Shown here: positions 1 to 12,600 of the stretch, one piece after another
How positions within the stretch are numbered: position 1 is the stretch's first letter
Layout: the number at the start of each line of letters is the position of its first letter
The notes under the pieces: generated by a model
The model's database searches: none
What the model was told of the DNA's origin: nothing
The model's input: only the letters and a program-made list of their open reading frames with translations
Made by a program: the position numbers and the translations under genes
NCBI GenBank assembly: GCA_021234155.1
Contig: JAJEKV010000093.1
Span: 3,339,174 to 3,403,173, forward strand
Direction of reading: 5' to 3'
Source: Isoetes taiwanensis
Taxonomy: Eukaryota > Streptophyta > Lycopodiopsida > Isoetales > Isoetaceae
DNA length: 64,000 nucleotides

Positions 1-27
1 TTGGTACTTCGTTCAGTTGCATTGCTT

Positions 28-960
28 TTACAAAGAACAAGCGGGACATTCCTTTCCAAAGATATGGCGCTTTCTATTACATTTTGGAGCACACTTGCCA
101 ATAGCATATTTAGGATGGGTGGGGAATTTATTGCAATGAATACATTGGGATAAGTTTAAACTCTTGCGGCCTTGAGTTCAACTAATTGTTTGGTATTTAC
201 GCTAAGGCTTCAAGTAACCTTGGATAGGTCTGGCTTGATACGCAACTTGGGAGGTGGCTTCCTCCTCTTTGGATTTCTTTTTTTTTTCTTTTGTATAAAC
301 AAAGAAGCTGCGGAATAGAAGGATGATGATCATAATGTGCATCGGTAGCATCGAGAGTGCATGGTCAGGGTATGATGAGAGCATAATGCTTATCAGGCCA
401 AAGTAGAAACATCTGGGTCAGATCAGTGGTTTTGTAAAGACTTTAGCAAATGGAATCAAATCCTTAGTGACTTGGATTTTTGAGCAGCTTTCTTTGGATA
501 TCACGGTCTTCTTTCTTGGAGACCATTGATAAAGCCAATAACTAAAACAGAGTTGGGATGGTGACTTATTGCTTTTGACACCTACTCATGAATGTACTAA
601 ACCTCTCCTTGTACTGATTCACTTTCTCCTCATGTATAGAAAAACCTTGCGGTTCATTAACCAAATCTTGTGGAGGCGACTAACACCAAAATCTATCGAG
701 AAACTTCTTGACAAGTTCATCCCATGAAGTGGTACCCATTAACTTTTCATAAGTTAACCAAGCTCCAACTTCCTCTCATCTTTGAAACATTTTCAAATTC
801 ACAGCTTGCATCCTTTCTTGAGCCATAATCCACTGTAATAGTCTTTGATATTCTCAAAGTGGTTAGCACTTCCATGCTGGAATCAAAGGTAGGCAAGGGA
901 GCAGGGGACATTCAATGTTGGTATATGTTTTGGAAGTAAGCTAGTTGAGAAACTTGAAGA
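28..960 (-). mobile_element. Degraded Ty3/gypsy retrotransposon gag
   Basis: Reading the minus strand gives a broken gag-like protein. Near 650-590 is EEKVNQYKERFSTFM, the typical core of the retrotransposon gag domain, followed after a frameshift by residues around KEDRDIQRKLL. Near 146-28 is a cysteine/histidine cluster that starts QCIHCNKFPTHPKYA and continues through KCAPKC to CPAC before a stop codon. This resembles the zinc-binding end of plant gypsy gag proteins, which package element RNA in virus-like particles. Stops and frameshifts show that it is inactive. Protease, reverse transcriptase and integrase would lie to the left, outside the window. No LTR could be defined to the right. 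Assignment to gypsy rests on these motifs only. Confidence 0.6.
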
Positions 961-2990
961 GGCAATGGCCTCTGCAATGAGCTGATACATCAACATCTTC
1001 TAATGGTTACATTCTGCTGGAAATTTGCTTTGGGCCGCAGGTTGCAGAGATCCGGAAGATCTCGGTAGGACCTCAAAATGTTGACCCTAAACACGGCTTA
1101 AAGGTCAACCACAAGGAACCAATTCAAGTTTCCATCAAATTGGGGTTAGAACCTCCAGATCACTTGAGGTGATCAGTCTATGTAAGGAAATCCCAAAAAC
1201 AAGTTCAAAGAAGTTGAGGTTCTATACCTTTCCCATTTCCAAAAAATGAGTACCTTTGCCAAAACAAATGTGGTGTCAAGATGGATGGGGTGCCTAAGTC
1301 AGATGCAATAGACTTGAGTCAGAAAGTGGTAGTTAACCAGCGGTAAAAGACCTCGACCAAATTGAGACTTAATCGTGAGTTATTAGGGCTCAAAGTGGGG
1401 TCAAATTTTGGTCAATGGGGTCAAATGTAGAAAGCGATGATCAGAAATTGAGATTTAGGGTTTAGAAATCATCTTTTGAAATTCCAAAGTAGATAGGTTG
1501 CAATGATGCTAGGGAAGAGGGGCAATCAATCAAATCCTCAGTGGATGTGTAAAAGTATTTTTGTGGCTAGATCGTAGGAAATGGATCCATCCAAACCGAG
1601 AGCAATTTTTTTGAATTTAGGCTATAGCGGTATTTTTGGATGATTCCAACTCCTTTTACAGACACGGGGCTCCTAAGGATAGATGGCAAGTGGTCCAAAG
1701 GGAATAGGAATATACCTGCTAAATTTACTACGTGAATGTTTTGTATGCAGATTGTGAGAATATTATATGAGGAGATGGATTTGACAACTTAGCAATCGAT
1801 TTGAATTGATATGGGTAAATATATCATGATATGGGAATATAAGGATGCTTCATAGCTTTAAATCCGCAGGGAAAATAATCTTCTCAAAGTCAATAAATAA
1901 TTTTTGAGAGGTAATGTCCAGCCAAATCTTGTGGATCGGTTAGGGAAGCTCAAGAACTTCAAAAGGTCGTCGAGGATCTTTTCAGTGATGATCAATGCTT
2001 AGGATCGGAATGCCACGGGCCTTGAAAATGCTCGATTCGTTTCCCCTGTATATAGTTTTTTGGATTTCGGTTTCCAGTGATTTCGGGTGACAAATTTGGG
2101 AAACCCCAAATTATTGCTTAAGTTAGGGATCAAGAATATAGATTAGTTCTGAGGGGAGAATGGGATCAAAACCCGGCGTGGTCGAACTGACTTCGGTTAG
2201 GAGTTCATAGCGTATATTTGAGAATTTCTCGTCTGATTCAGCGTATTTCCCTTAAATATCTTTAGGAATATTCCTGTATTTAGGATTTTAGGAAAGTTCT
2301 ACCATGGTTCAAGCTTAAAGCTTATATTATCTTATGAGTTTTATGCATGCTTTAGACCATGGTATCAAATACCCATAACCCTAATTTGGGATTATTAGGA
2401 CCATGAGACCAATTTGAAGGTGGAAATAACAAAGGGTTTAACCATAAAATATGGGGTGAGAAATAGAGATTGGCAATTAGGGGCGAAATAAAGGCTCATG
2501 TGGATAGTGGAGATAGATGACAATAAGATATGGATGTAAAAACAAGGTATGGGTAAGGGTGTATGGCAAGGGAAAAAGCAAATGTAGAGGCAATGTTGCA
2601 AAAGTGGCTAGGGGAATATAAGGAAGGGAAAATGGCTAAACAAGGTGACAAGGAGATTGGAAACCATAAAGGGGAATCTTCCAAACTCTAGCTGGAAACT
2701 TGAGGCAATATCTTTAGAGCTTCATAACCCGAGTCTTCTAGAGCATATTCACGACTAAGCATTTGACTTTGGATAAAATACCTTTGTGAAGTTTGAACCT
2801 TGAGCATTGTTTGACTTGGAAACGCATGAACATCTTTTGACCTCCATAACAATGTTGAGTGACAATAATCTTCAAGCTTTGCCTAGTCTTCTAAAATGGG
2901 GAGTTGACCCTAGTTTGAACATATGGATCCTTCATTAGCATGTTGCCCTCAGATCATTCATTCAGATCTGGAGCTAAACCCTCTTCCTTG
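961..2990. other. AT-rich stretch, no gene recognised
   Basis: No open frame longer than about 70 codons has recognisable content. The part nearest the gag remnant may hold the leader and LTR of the same gypsy element, but no paired LTR is visible. A TGGTATCAAATA near 2,363 resembles a plant primer binding site only weakly. Confidence 0.4.
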
Positions 2991-4800
2991 CCCCTCAAAT
3001 CCACGATACTATGCACATAGGCACATGAAGTCCCTCGGGTTTCAAGAAGCTACACATCCACAATACTTTGCTCCCATGTCCGACACGTAGCCGCAGGTGC
3101 TGATGAGGGCAGGTTGCATCCATGGCCTCATGGTTACCAACTTATTGTGCCTTCACCAAAACGAGATCGATGCACATCATGGCTTACAATGTCCACCGCA
3201 AACACTTACATGTTCATATACTCCGGTTAGTTTGTTGGCCATCATGCTCACTAGTAAGGAGTACATTTGTGCCTCCTATAAGCTATTCGAATCGGCCATG
3301 TTGAATTGTTCCAATTCCTCATCCTCCAAGTTGGCATTTTCTTCCTAGCCTCCACCTTGCATGTCACGCTCTATGGGCCCTACCAAACCTCCCGCTTTTC
3401 TGGCACGGCTTAAACTTACATAGGTTGAATGGCCAACCCTTAAACATTTACACATACCACGGTGTGTAACCCACTCCTGTTGTTCATGACAACCTCAATT
3501 ATCTAATATTCTCCCCTTTCCTCCCCTATGATCTTCATGCCCTTCACCTTCCCGGCTTGGATGATTAATTGCTTGTTCCAAATCCTAAATCAAGCTTCGC
3601 CATAGATTTGCCTCGAGACCGGCATAGAAGTTATAAAAGTTACATTTGTGTCATACTTACCCAGCGCCGAGCTATATCTAGTGTCTGCGCTGTAGTGCAA
3701 CCCCACTCTGGGCCACCTTTGCTTGAATAGCTACCATTTACCCGGGGACTACCCAATCTGAGTTGCCTTCCATAGCCATCGTGCTGCCCTCTCTTTGTGT
3801 TCGAGGAGTGTAACCCCCATTCCACACTTTCGGCCTTAACAAAGGGAGTCAGTGCAGGTTAACTAATTCTTCCTCTTGTAGCGAGAGTTGTTGGGGTGAG
3901 GGATTACCCGGTTTGTTTATGATTTATAACGGCCCATACAATGATTTATATTGTTGACTCGGGATTCGGACCTTAAGGCCTGCCTCTCTATGAGGATATA
4001 CCATACTCACTAACCTCATCAATAGCCGACCATTTGATCTTGATCCATTGCCTCGTTTGGTTAGCCTCCATTAGCATTGTGATGCAACACTGATTTGTGG
4101 TGCCCGATGCTTCCTCACAGTAGCGATGACCTTTTCGCGTAGGTACCACATTTGTTGGCTTAGCCATCGTCCTCCTGCAACCTCTTGTAGAGCTCCCATA
4201 TCCGTTATGCGTGCTCCCTCGCATGGCTTGAAGTCGATAAGCTTGAAAATTGGAAGCCAAAGCTGCCTTTTATCCTGTTAGAGACCATAGCGGAAGGTGA
4301 GTATTCAAATTAGGTTCCGTGTCGAGGTGCTGGAATGGAAATTCAGCGAGGCATTGAGTCCTACTTTTGAATCGGCATGATGGTGTTGTTCTTAATGCGA
4401 TACCAGTGTATTATGGAAATCTGTTGCTACTTTACAGACACCAATTACGGCCAGTGAATTAGCGAGGGGATAGCGCATGCGGCGAGGGCTCTATTGCACA
4501 ACTATGGACCTGATTACACGGCCCGGTGGCAGCGGGGCCAGCATACCGTGAACTGTTACTGTACGAACATTAATTGCATGTGGCGGGGCCTGGGGAGCTA
4601 GCATAGCAGACAACCCATCAGCTAGAGGGCGTCCACAAAGCGTCAATTGGTCACGCACCGCGTGGTGGAAACCGCCACCACCATCCACGGTAGAGGGCGT
4701 CGACATGACACATGGCGATGTCATACCCGACATTGAAGGGAGGTGACCTGATACCCCGGCGATCATGATAAGTGACCCTACCTAAAGAAGATCAAAGTTT
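2991..4800. other. GC-richer block, unassigned
   Basis: Base composition rises to roughly half G+C, and higher at 4,490-4,770, against an AT-rich background. Short frames on both strands (for example minus 4,260-3,988 and 4,766-4,491) match no family I know. LINE fragments elsewhere in this window are similarly GC-rich, so this could be decayed retroelement coding sequence, but no motif supports that. Confidence 0.3.
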
Positions 4801-5230
4801 ATTTTGGCCCGAGTTAGGTTCTCATTCATACTTAATAGCCCGACATTGGTTTTGCTACATAAAGATGCACTGAAGTCTGCAGTGTAGCATTCTCTACTCT
4901 TTTATCATGCTTTCCCTCTTTTAATATGATTCCCTCTTTTCAAAAACAGGTCTAATATATAAATTTAAGCGAGTTTAACATTCTCCTCTCTTAACATGCT
5001 CACTTTTCCTAAAAAGCCGGGTGCTATAGTAAATTGACATGGATCCACTTGACTACATGAAGGCCCGATAAGTTAGATTTTATTGAAAACTTGACATGGT
5101 ATCTATCTAATTATGTATCATACATCGTTACCAACATATCATTAATAGCATCGGGGAGGGGGAGCACAATACCACAACGAAGGCCGGTGTGTAATGCAAG
5201 GTGCCTGCAGTTGCACGACATCCCGGTTGG

Positions 5231-5478
5231 ATTGAGGAAAAGGAGAACAAAGCAAATGACATTCATGAGGTTTTATTAAAATTTTGTTGTTGTTGCCAGC
5301 TCTCTGCTCACTCTATCTATAAGTTTAAGCTTAATAACAAAGGGTTCCTTAGATTGCAATATAAGCCGATAGATTGCAAGCAAACAAATTGATCGGCTTT
5401 GGATTGAAAAAGGAGAATAAAGCAAAACATTGATGAGGTTAAGAAGACTTGTTGTTGTTGCTCTCTCTCTATCTATGG
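5231..5478. repeat. Imperfect direct duplication
   Basis: Two related segments start at about 5,231 and 5,403. Each runs from ATTGAGGAAAAGGAGAA (or a close variant) through a GTTGTTGTTG run to a CTCTATCTAT motif. The spacing is about 172 bp. No coding role is evident. Confidence 0.5.
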
Positions 5479-6006
5479 CGAAGACCAACAAACAGGCGCT
5501 CTTCTAGTCCAAGCGACCTTCACTCCTCCAACTCCTTCAATCGAGCTTTGTGTAGATTCTCGATAGCTAACCGGCTGCCTCCAACAAAAAAGACAAGCAT
5601 GAAAGAACAATGATTTTATTCGGATGGTAAATTGATTTCTTATTTGTCTTTTTTTTTTTATGTTTTTCAATGCTTTTTATGCTTAAAAAGGTTTTATTAA
5701 GATCCCATTTAATGGGAACTTCGTCGAACGTAGTTCTAAGTAGCACCTCACGAGAACTTGGTTGGGAGTTCGAACTCACGGACACCGGGAATGTTTCGGA
5801 ATGGGAACCAAGTTCGAACTTGGTTCGAGAGCTATGGCCAAAACACCTTACCTTGCTTGGACAACTATCTATCGTCTAAAGATCTCATGTAAAAGCAGAT
5901 TCTCTACATAGTAACATGCTGTGGTGCATGGCAAGAGGTATAAGTAAGCTCGCATGGGTGATCTTGTGGAATTGGCGATATAGGCATGAGGTAAAGCTCT
6001 CATAGA

Positions 6007-6345
6007 TGCTACTTTATAATTGATAGTAGATGCGAATAAGCTCCTATAGATTGACCAATGAATGTTTAAATAAGATGGATATAGAAACATAGATGTTGAC
6101 TAACATGGATAAAGGTGCTACTTTAAAATTGATAGTGAGTGGGATGCCAAAGCTTCTCATAGACTAACCAATGCATTTGACTAGCATGGGTAAAATCCTA
6201 ATAACATGGATATAAAATATCCATGTTGACTATCTTTGGATAAAGACATTACTTCAAAATTGATGGTAAGTGGGAGTAAGCACTTCATAAACTAGCCAAT
6301 GCATGTTAAGTAACATCATGTTCCGACTAACATGTATAAATCCCA
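6007..6345. repeat. Three diverged tandem copies, about 110-130 bp
   Basis: Copies begin near 6,007, 6,116 and 6,246. Each opens with a variant of ACTTTAAAATTGATAGT, followed by an AAGC..CTCATAGA..ACCAATG segment and an ATGTTGACTAACATGGATAAA segment. No protein is encoded. Confidence 0.6.
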
Positions 6346-6800
6346 AAAAGTGACAAGAATAATATTTGTCCAAGTTATGAGTCCAGGCCTCTGCCGAAGG
6401 CCGAGGCCAAGGAATCGGTCAAAAAGAAAAGAGCTTCATCAAGGTATAGGTGTTGATGACATGGGTAGATTCTGAAAAGTTAACAAGAATAATGTATTTG
6501 TGCATGCGGGCTAGCATTTTATGAGGCATTGGTGCCAAATTCCAAATCGAGGCCAAGACCACGGAATGATGCAAAAGAAAGGGCCCGCCTTTTGTAGTCC
6601 AACATAATATAATAAGAAGAAAATAAGCGTCATTATGTGAATATGTTTGCCCGTCGGCCGATCGGGGATGCTTTACATGGTACGATCTTTCCGAACCCAC
6701 CCTTTTCTAGTCTAATATAATATAACAAAGAAAAAAATCGTCCATGTGAGTATGTGCCCCCTCGATGATCGAGGGATGCACCATGTGAGGATCTCAACCC
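6346..6800. repeat. Two pairs of local duplications
   Basis: An AACAAGAATAATxTTTGT plus GAGGCCAAG unit occurs near 6,350 and 6,480. A second unit (CTTTTxTAGTC..AATATAATA followed by TGTGAxTATG and GATCGxGGGATGC) occurs near 6,590 and 6,703, with a shorter relative at 7,283-7,320. These look like retroelement tails or LTR debris duplicated in place. Confidence 0.5.
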
Positions 6801-6890
6801 TCAGTAGGCTTCCCCACGTCGTGTGGGGGATTTAAACCAATGCATTGCCCCCAAACACTCTAGACCTACCACTAGGCCAAGCATTGATTT
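6785..6890 (-). mobile_element. tRNA-derived SINE-like head
   Basis: On the minus strand, starting near 6,885, the sequence reads TTGGCCTAGTGGTAGGTCTA, a good match to a tRNA A box. About 35 bases later comes GGTTTAAATCC, close to a tRNA B box (GGTTCGAATCC). The intervening sequence does not fold into a recognisable tRNA cloverleaf, so this is better read as the RNA polymerase III promoter of a SINE than as a tRNA gene. It continues leftward into the duplicated sequence at 6,590-6,800. Confidence 0.5.
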
Positions 6891-6954
6891 GTTGAAATAA
6901 TTGAAGTTCATGCATAGTTAAGGGTGAGGCCCGATCATTCAAGGATGTCCTAGG

Positions 6955-7280
6955 ATGTTCTAGAATATTCTCGGTAAGCTCTAGAATCTTGTAGAATGTT
7001 CTGGAATGATCCTAGATGCCATGCATAAGCACCTCAATCTAAAAATAAAAGTTTTTTTGAAACTTGCAAGAGCCAAAATAGAATGTTATGTGCGGATGGT
7101 CACCTGGACTAAAAAATAGAAAGTTTTTTGGAAGCTTCTCAAACGAAGTGAATATAGAATATTAAAGATGTCCCGTCTTTGATCGATGCTAACACACCTC
7201 GGTCTACAAATAGAAAGTTTTATTGAAGTTTGAAAGAACTCAAAATAGTTCTATAATATTCTAAGATGCTCATGGATAAA
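6955..7280. repeat. Tandem repeat, about 85-95 bp unit, three copies
   Basis: Copies near 7,037, 7,112 and 7,206 share AAATAGAAAGTTTTxTTGAA followed by an AATAGAATxTTA-like end. The leading part at 6,955-7,010 is rich in TTC/GAA palindromes. No gene was seen. Confidence 0.5.
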
Positions 7281-7406
7281 TACATCGATGGTCGAGGAGG
7301 TGCCACAAGGTGCGATCTTGACCCTCCATGATCTCCCCTCATCTTAGTGGAGGGGCTTCAAAAACTTTAGTTTTTTAGGGTGTCGAACCTTGGTCCGTCC
7401 TCTCCC

Positions 7407-7433
7407 AAAAAAAAAAAAAAAAAAAAAAAAAAA
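7407..7433 (+). repeat. Poly(A) tract, 27 bases
   Basis: An uninterrupted run of A follows GTCCTCTCCC and precedes GCTCGAACC. It could be the poly(A) tail of a short retroposed sequence on the plus strand. The source sequence upstream was not identified. Confidence 0.6.
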
Positions 7434-8575
7434 GCTCGAACCAGCGGGCGCTAGACCAACATCTACCTCGATCAATCCCTTAGCGATTATCAACATCCTA
7501 ATATCTAAACCGAGCAAGCCAGTCCTAGACTACTACCTCTTCTCCCAAAACCTAAGTAATTTGAAGACCATTTTTATTCATTAAAATCATAAGAAATAAG
7601 AAGTAAGTCATCTGTTACAGTCATCAATATGAATTCTGTGCAATTACATAGACTATGAACTCTATGTACAATTGTTTGAAATTTATGCCCAGAACTTGAC
7701 TTTAGCTTATCTTATCTTTTAAGCTATCCAAACATATATAAGTTGAGTCAGAGGGACCATACCACATGTATCAATGTATCGGTTATCTAAAATAATTGTG
7801 TTACTTGAATCGCTCTGATTATGTAGGCCATCACTATTGCAGCCCATATTCCAATGAATAGACAACTCCAAACTCCAAGTGGCCTTGTCCATGTCCTTTT
7901 CGAAAATTCCACATCCTTCACGCTAAAGCCAACTCTAAGCAAAGTAAACACAATTAGAGGAGAGAACCCGTACCTGCAGCCAATCAATATATAATTAGCG
8001 TAAAAACAATAAATGTGCAAGGGCCAAGGTACATTGGGTCTCTCGGTTTATCACTTGCATCCTTTTGCCACGAGGAGAGAGAACTTTAACACGAAAAATA
8101 GAAATACAACTTGACATTTTGATGAGTCAATAACTGTTTTCACATCCACACTTGTCACCAAACATTTAGACAAAGATATGCATTCCATGTATAGACATGG
8201 TACAAGAAGTTTACCTTGAATATAAATCGAGTTTTTCTAATATCACATGTATATACACATACCAGATTGTGCTAGTGCATTCAACAATTGGTTTTCAAGC
8301 AGGAAGCATTTATAGGGACTTCAAGTTTTGCAACATGTAGAACATATGGAACTTGGTACATGATGAACATTATAAATCTATTTTATTGTATCATTGCACA
8401 ATACTAACTCATCTTCAAACAAATATTTTTATAAGTTTTTAGAAAGAGATTTCCCTTTTTAATTTCGCCAAGCTTGCAATCTTGTGTAACACCAGCCATG
8501 CTTGCATCTTTCACTGGCTTCTATTTTGCATATAACCTAGCATCTCAACCCAGAAGCATATCATTTCTCTATATA
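7434..8575. other. AT-rich stretch, no gene recognised
   Basis: A 78-codon minus frame at 8,020-7,787 is partly hydrophobic but matches nothing I know and has no supporting splice or start context. I see no RNA gene or paired repeat here. Confidence 0.3.
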
Positions 8576-8579
8576 TGCA

Positions 8580-9660
8580 CTTGGGAAAGCCAGTGTCTGA
8601 TGCAATGCTCTTGATCCCACAAAGGCCAGATGCATGGGGTCACGGCACACACTTGTTCGTGGCCTTGGTTGAACCGTCCTCCTCTATGGGGGGGTGGGGC
8701 GATGATATCCCTCACCACTTGAACGCGATCTAGCCCGTCTGAAGGCCTTCTTGGCGGGCAGGAGTGAAATCCACAGTTCCATATCAGATCTTGCTCAGGG
8801 GAGACAGGGCTTCCTTCCATTGAGGAGGGCTCTGCCGAGCGTCTACATTATTTACTTCCGGAAGATGGTGGCTATGGATGGTCTGATTTGCCCAACCCTT
8901 GCTTTAGTGGCGATGGGCCCATGGCGACTCAAAGCCCGCTAGAAAATTAAAGCAAGTCAGAGTGGTTCTGTGATGGAATGTCGCAGTAATACGGATGTGG
9001 ACCCGGTGCATCTCAGCAGAAGAAGGAGCGGCGAAGGCGATTACTATATGGCCAAGCTTTGGAATCACGAGAGGCATCACATATCAAAGGTGGCAAATTA
9101 TCGTCAAAGACGGAGTTAATCCCATGCTCCACAAGGGCCCACACCACTACTCCGGCCCATCTGCACCCATGAAAAGCAGCGAAGGTGATTGCTTCCGACC
9201 ATACGCAGTGCACACCACCTCCGCATTGAGACATGGAGATGGATTGCGGGGCAGCGGAGGGGCGAGTCCGTCGATCCGGGCTAACAACATTGAGGGATGA
9301 AAGTCAAGCCCTCCGGCCTCACCAAGATATCTGAGCATATCCGGGCTCGGTATGCCGGTTAGTTGTACCCCATCGGGCCGTGATGAGCATCGAGCACGCC
9401 TCTGTGGAGGCTTGTTGGGATGTGACCTCGGGGAGGAGGTAATGGATCACAGCCGGACTTCAGTTATGCCCCCATGTCCGACATTAACCTGGTGTACTTG
9501 TGATTATGTATATAACGGCAAGATGTCGGCATCCTTATTGCTACTAAGGTTTTTCCCCCAAGGCGGGGTTTTTAATCCCGTAGTAATATCGCTGTGCTCT
9601 CTTTTTGTACTTAGGTCCCATAGGCGAGTTGGTCAGAGTGGCATTTGTTAGAAGCCGGAG
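8580..9660 (+). mobile_element. 5'-truncated LINE, plus orientation
   Basis: Two observations support this. First, the plus-strand frame at about 8,815-8,942 (GFLPLRRALPSVYIIYFRKM, then DGLICPTLALVAMGPWRLKA) parallels the minus-strand frame of the LINE at 43,060-42,940 (SFLPLQSAALERHIAYFQKV, then DTLTLPHLALATRRCPQRLK). Second, 9,545-9,630 carries the family's 3' end: AAGGTTTTTCCCCCAAGGCG, then GGGGTTTTTAATCCCG, GCTCTCTTTTTG and GGTCCCATAGG. The region is GC-richer than its flanks. Stops interrupt every frame, so it is dead. No reverse transcriptase catalytic motif was found in this copy. Confidence 0.55.
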
Positions 9661-12600
9661 GAAAGCATAAACGCCAGTTTGAGCTCCCACGACTTCTTCT
9701 TTGCCGTCACATAGATAATGTCGGATTCCACATGCCCAAAGACTCCAGAGGTAATTATATTATTGATTGGTGATTTGAGTTTTGGGTTTCTAATATGTCG
9801 GCATTTGTTAAAATTAATCATTTGATTTGTACTTTTGTGGGATTAAAGCGGTGGCAACACAGTGCATGAATTTAGCTTGAATTTATAAGCCCAAGAGCAT
9901 TAAAATCTAATTGGGATTGATTCCCCAAGCTTTGTTATTTTGGTTGGCGTGTTGTATCGGGCTTTGGAAATCGATATAACCATTGAGTTGTTTTTTTAAA
10001 TCCTCCCTTAGAAATCGGGTCAACATGGGGCGGTTTGACCCCATCCCGACTTGTGAAGAGCGGATGACAAGGCTTCTCATGGAATATCTCACGGGATATG
10101 CCATGATCCAAGGGATCGAAAAATAATACACGCTCTAGCAATAATATCTTATATTATAATGTTTTGTAATGGACCACGCCCTAGATCTAACGGTTGATAT
10201 TTGTTTGGCCCCATCCGACGGTTGACAAAAAGACTAAAGGAAAAAAAGGCGTTTGTGTATTTTCTCCCTTTGTTTTTCTTACGATAGGGTAGCGATGGAG
10301 CTTTTTTACCAAAGGGTGTTTGTCTTGAGAGATGGATTTGTGGAGGTGCAATGCAGTTCTTTGAAAGTATGTAAATGCTATTTTTCTACTTTGTTTCTTG
10401 CCCAGGATCTTTATCAAAGTCGGCTTCAACAAACTATTGTCTCTCGGGGTCAATTTGAAACCAAATCAGGTGTATCCCAGTAGCTATATTTTTCTTTTGG
10501 CTTCACAATCTCGGCCTAAAAAAAATGAGTTACAGTTCTTTTTTCTTGCCGGGTTAATCGGGTTGAATGGATTTGTGGTTTGAATGGATTCTTCCCCTAT
10601 ATCCTCTTGCTTACAGGAAAGGAGCAAAGCTATATAGGATGTGCTAAGGTCCATGCTTGCTCATAAGCACTTTAAATCCATGGCATTTATTCTGATATCA
10701 AAAAGAAAATCTTAAGATGAAGAGAAATTGAGGATGTTCCGGGAAGAGTTTATTAGGCAGTAAGAACTATGGCAATACCATTATGCTTGATAGATGTTGA
10801 TGCATATTTGTCATTTCTGAAACAGTTCAAGTTCTTAGGCCCTAAACAGGGATAGCGTTATGCAAGGCATAAGTTATATGGCACATACTTGATCTTTCTC
10901 CTGTCTACTACAAATTTCTTCTACAGATGAAAACATGGAAGATTATATCCTTTGTGAAGCAAGTTGAACCGGCCAAGATGTCGGCGTATTCTTTGTAGAA
11001 AGAAAAGAACCAAAGCGGAGAAACCAGCATAAAGTTTGATAGAGAGTTTAATTTCATCTTCATCTTCTGCAAGCTTGAGCTTGTTTCTTATGCTTTACAT
11101 GTTTAGTGGAGCTGACCATGTTGGAGGGAGCTGACCTGCGCCACATAATATTACGTTGACTATGTAAGCTACTTCATTTGTGATGGTATCATTTGTGATA
11201 TTTCTCATGCACATGGCTTCTACTTTTGCATGTGCATTGCAATTTCTTTTATAAATGCGAGTATAAACACACTAATGTTGATACTTCAAATAATTGAAGG
11301 TATATATCATTTCATCTAAAAGTTGCAAGGTGAATTATGCTTTTAAGTGTGAGGATGGTGAATGATATATTCCACTTCAGCTTGCGAGGGATATGACATC
11401 GATGATGAGGTCCTCCAATAATTAACATAATGATGACCACAAGAATGTCATATGGACATCATTACATTGTTCTCTAAAAAGAACAACTTTCTGAGTTCTT
11501 CCATTGGTTGTTTGCAAGGTATCAATGGCATTTCCAATGTAGCATTTCTGGCTTGTTTTTGGCATGTTAATTTGATTCATGTTTGTAGCAATCAACAATG
11601 AGCTTTGCTCCTTCAGCATTAAGCATTAAGACATAAGGCGAAAGCATACTATGTTTCTAAGTCTTAGCTCAACATTCTAATTTTAAAAATAAATAAACAC
11701 TTGAATTGTTTATGATCTATGGTTCAAGTCTATGAATCTATAAAAATTGCAAAGGTTTTGACATTTGCTACGCCTTGCATCATGGAACACCTTTATGTAA
11801 AGGCCGCCTGGTGCTCACAAATTTAACAACTTAGCATTTAAGGTCATAGATAATCCATGTATAAACGTATGGCCATGATATATGTCTCCCATGTGTGTGT
11901 CTATGCTTGCTTATTCCCTCTTTATTTCATCGGTTGTCCCATGTATCCAATGCTTTGCCGACAAAATGATGTAAATTATTACAACTCATTTGCTGGTCAT
12001 GTTCTCAACAATAAGGTTTGAGATTTTCTAAGAAAAAATTCAATACGTCGGTGTCCCATGTGTCCAATGCTTTGCCCATAAAAGATGTAAATTATTACAA
12101 CTCATTTGCTAAACCCTTGGTCATGTTACCTCTTGCATTTTGTACTTTCTAGCAAATTTTAAGCTACCAAGTTACAAAGTAAAGGCAACCTCTCCTTGAG
12201 AATGAGCTAGAAGTTGATGTTAGATTAAAAAGTACTATCGCATGTAACAAAGCATTTACGTGGTAACATGAAGCAAGATGTGTGTCATGGGCTGATGTCA
12301 CATAGCGGATAGTGGTGGGATTTAGTATATGACAAAGTTAAGTGTGCTTTTGGGACAGAGGGATATGTGCATTTGGTTAATAATTCAAACAATTTGCTCT
12401 TACAAGATAATGTTGATGATGTTCATCAACTAGGAATTTCTAAAAAGAACTAATGGGAATTGGGACTATGAAATGCATAGACACAACTTGGCATTGTCAA
12501 ATATAACCCGGAATTATACATGTTGAGAATTCTCACTAATAATCAACACATTTATATATATTTAGAGTCCCCGATAATAAGCACATAGGCTCGATTGGTT

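Noticed and set aside
2355-2380. LTR primer binding site TGGTATCAAATA
   Set aside because: Too many mismatches to the initiator-Met site and no matching LTR pair around it.
7434-7510. Possible tRNA gene on the minus strand next to the poly(A) tract
   Set aside because: Only a B-box-like GGTTCGAGC is convincing; the arms of a cloverleaf and a proper A box are missing.
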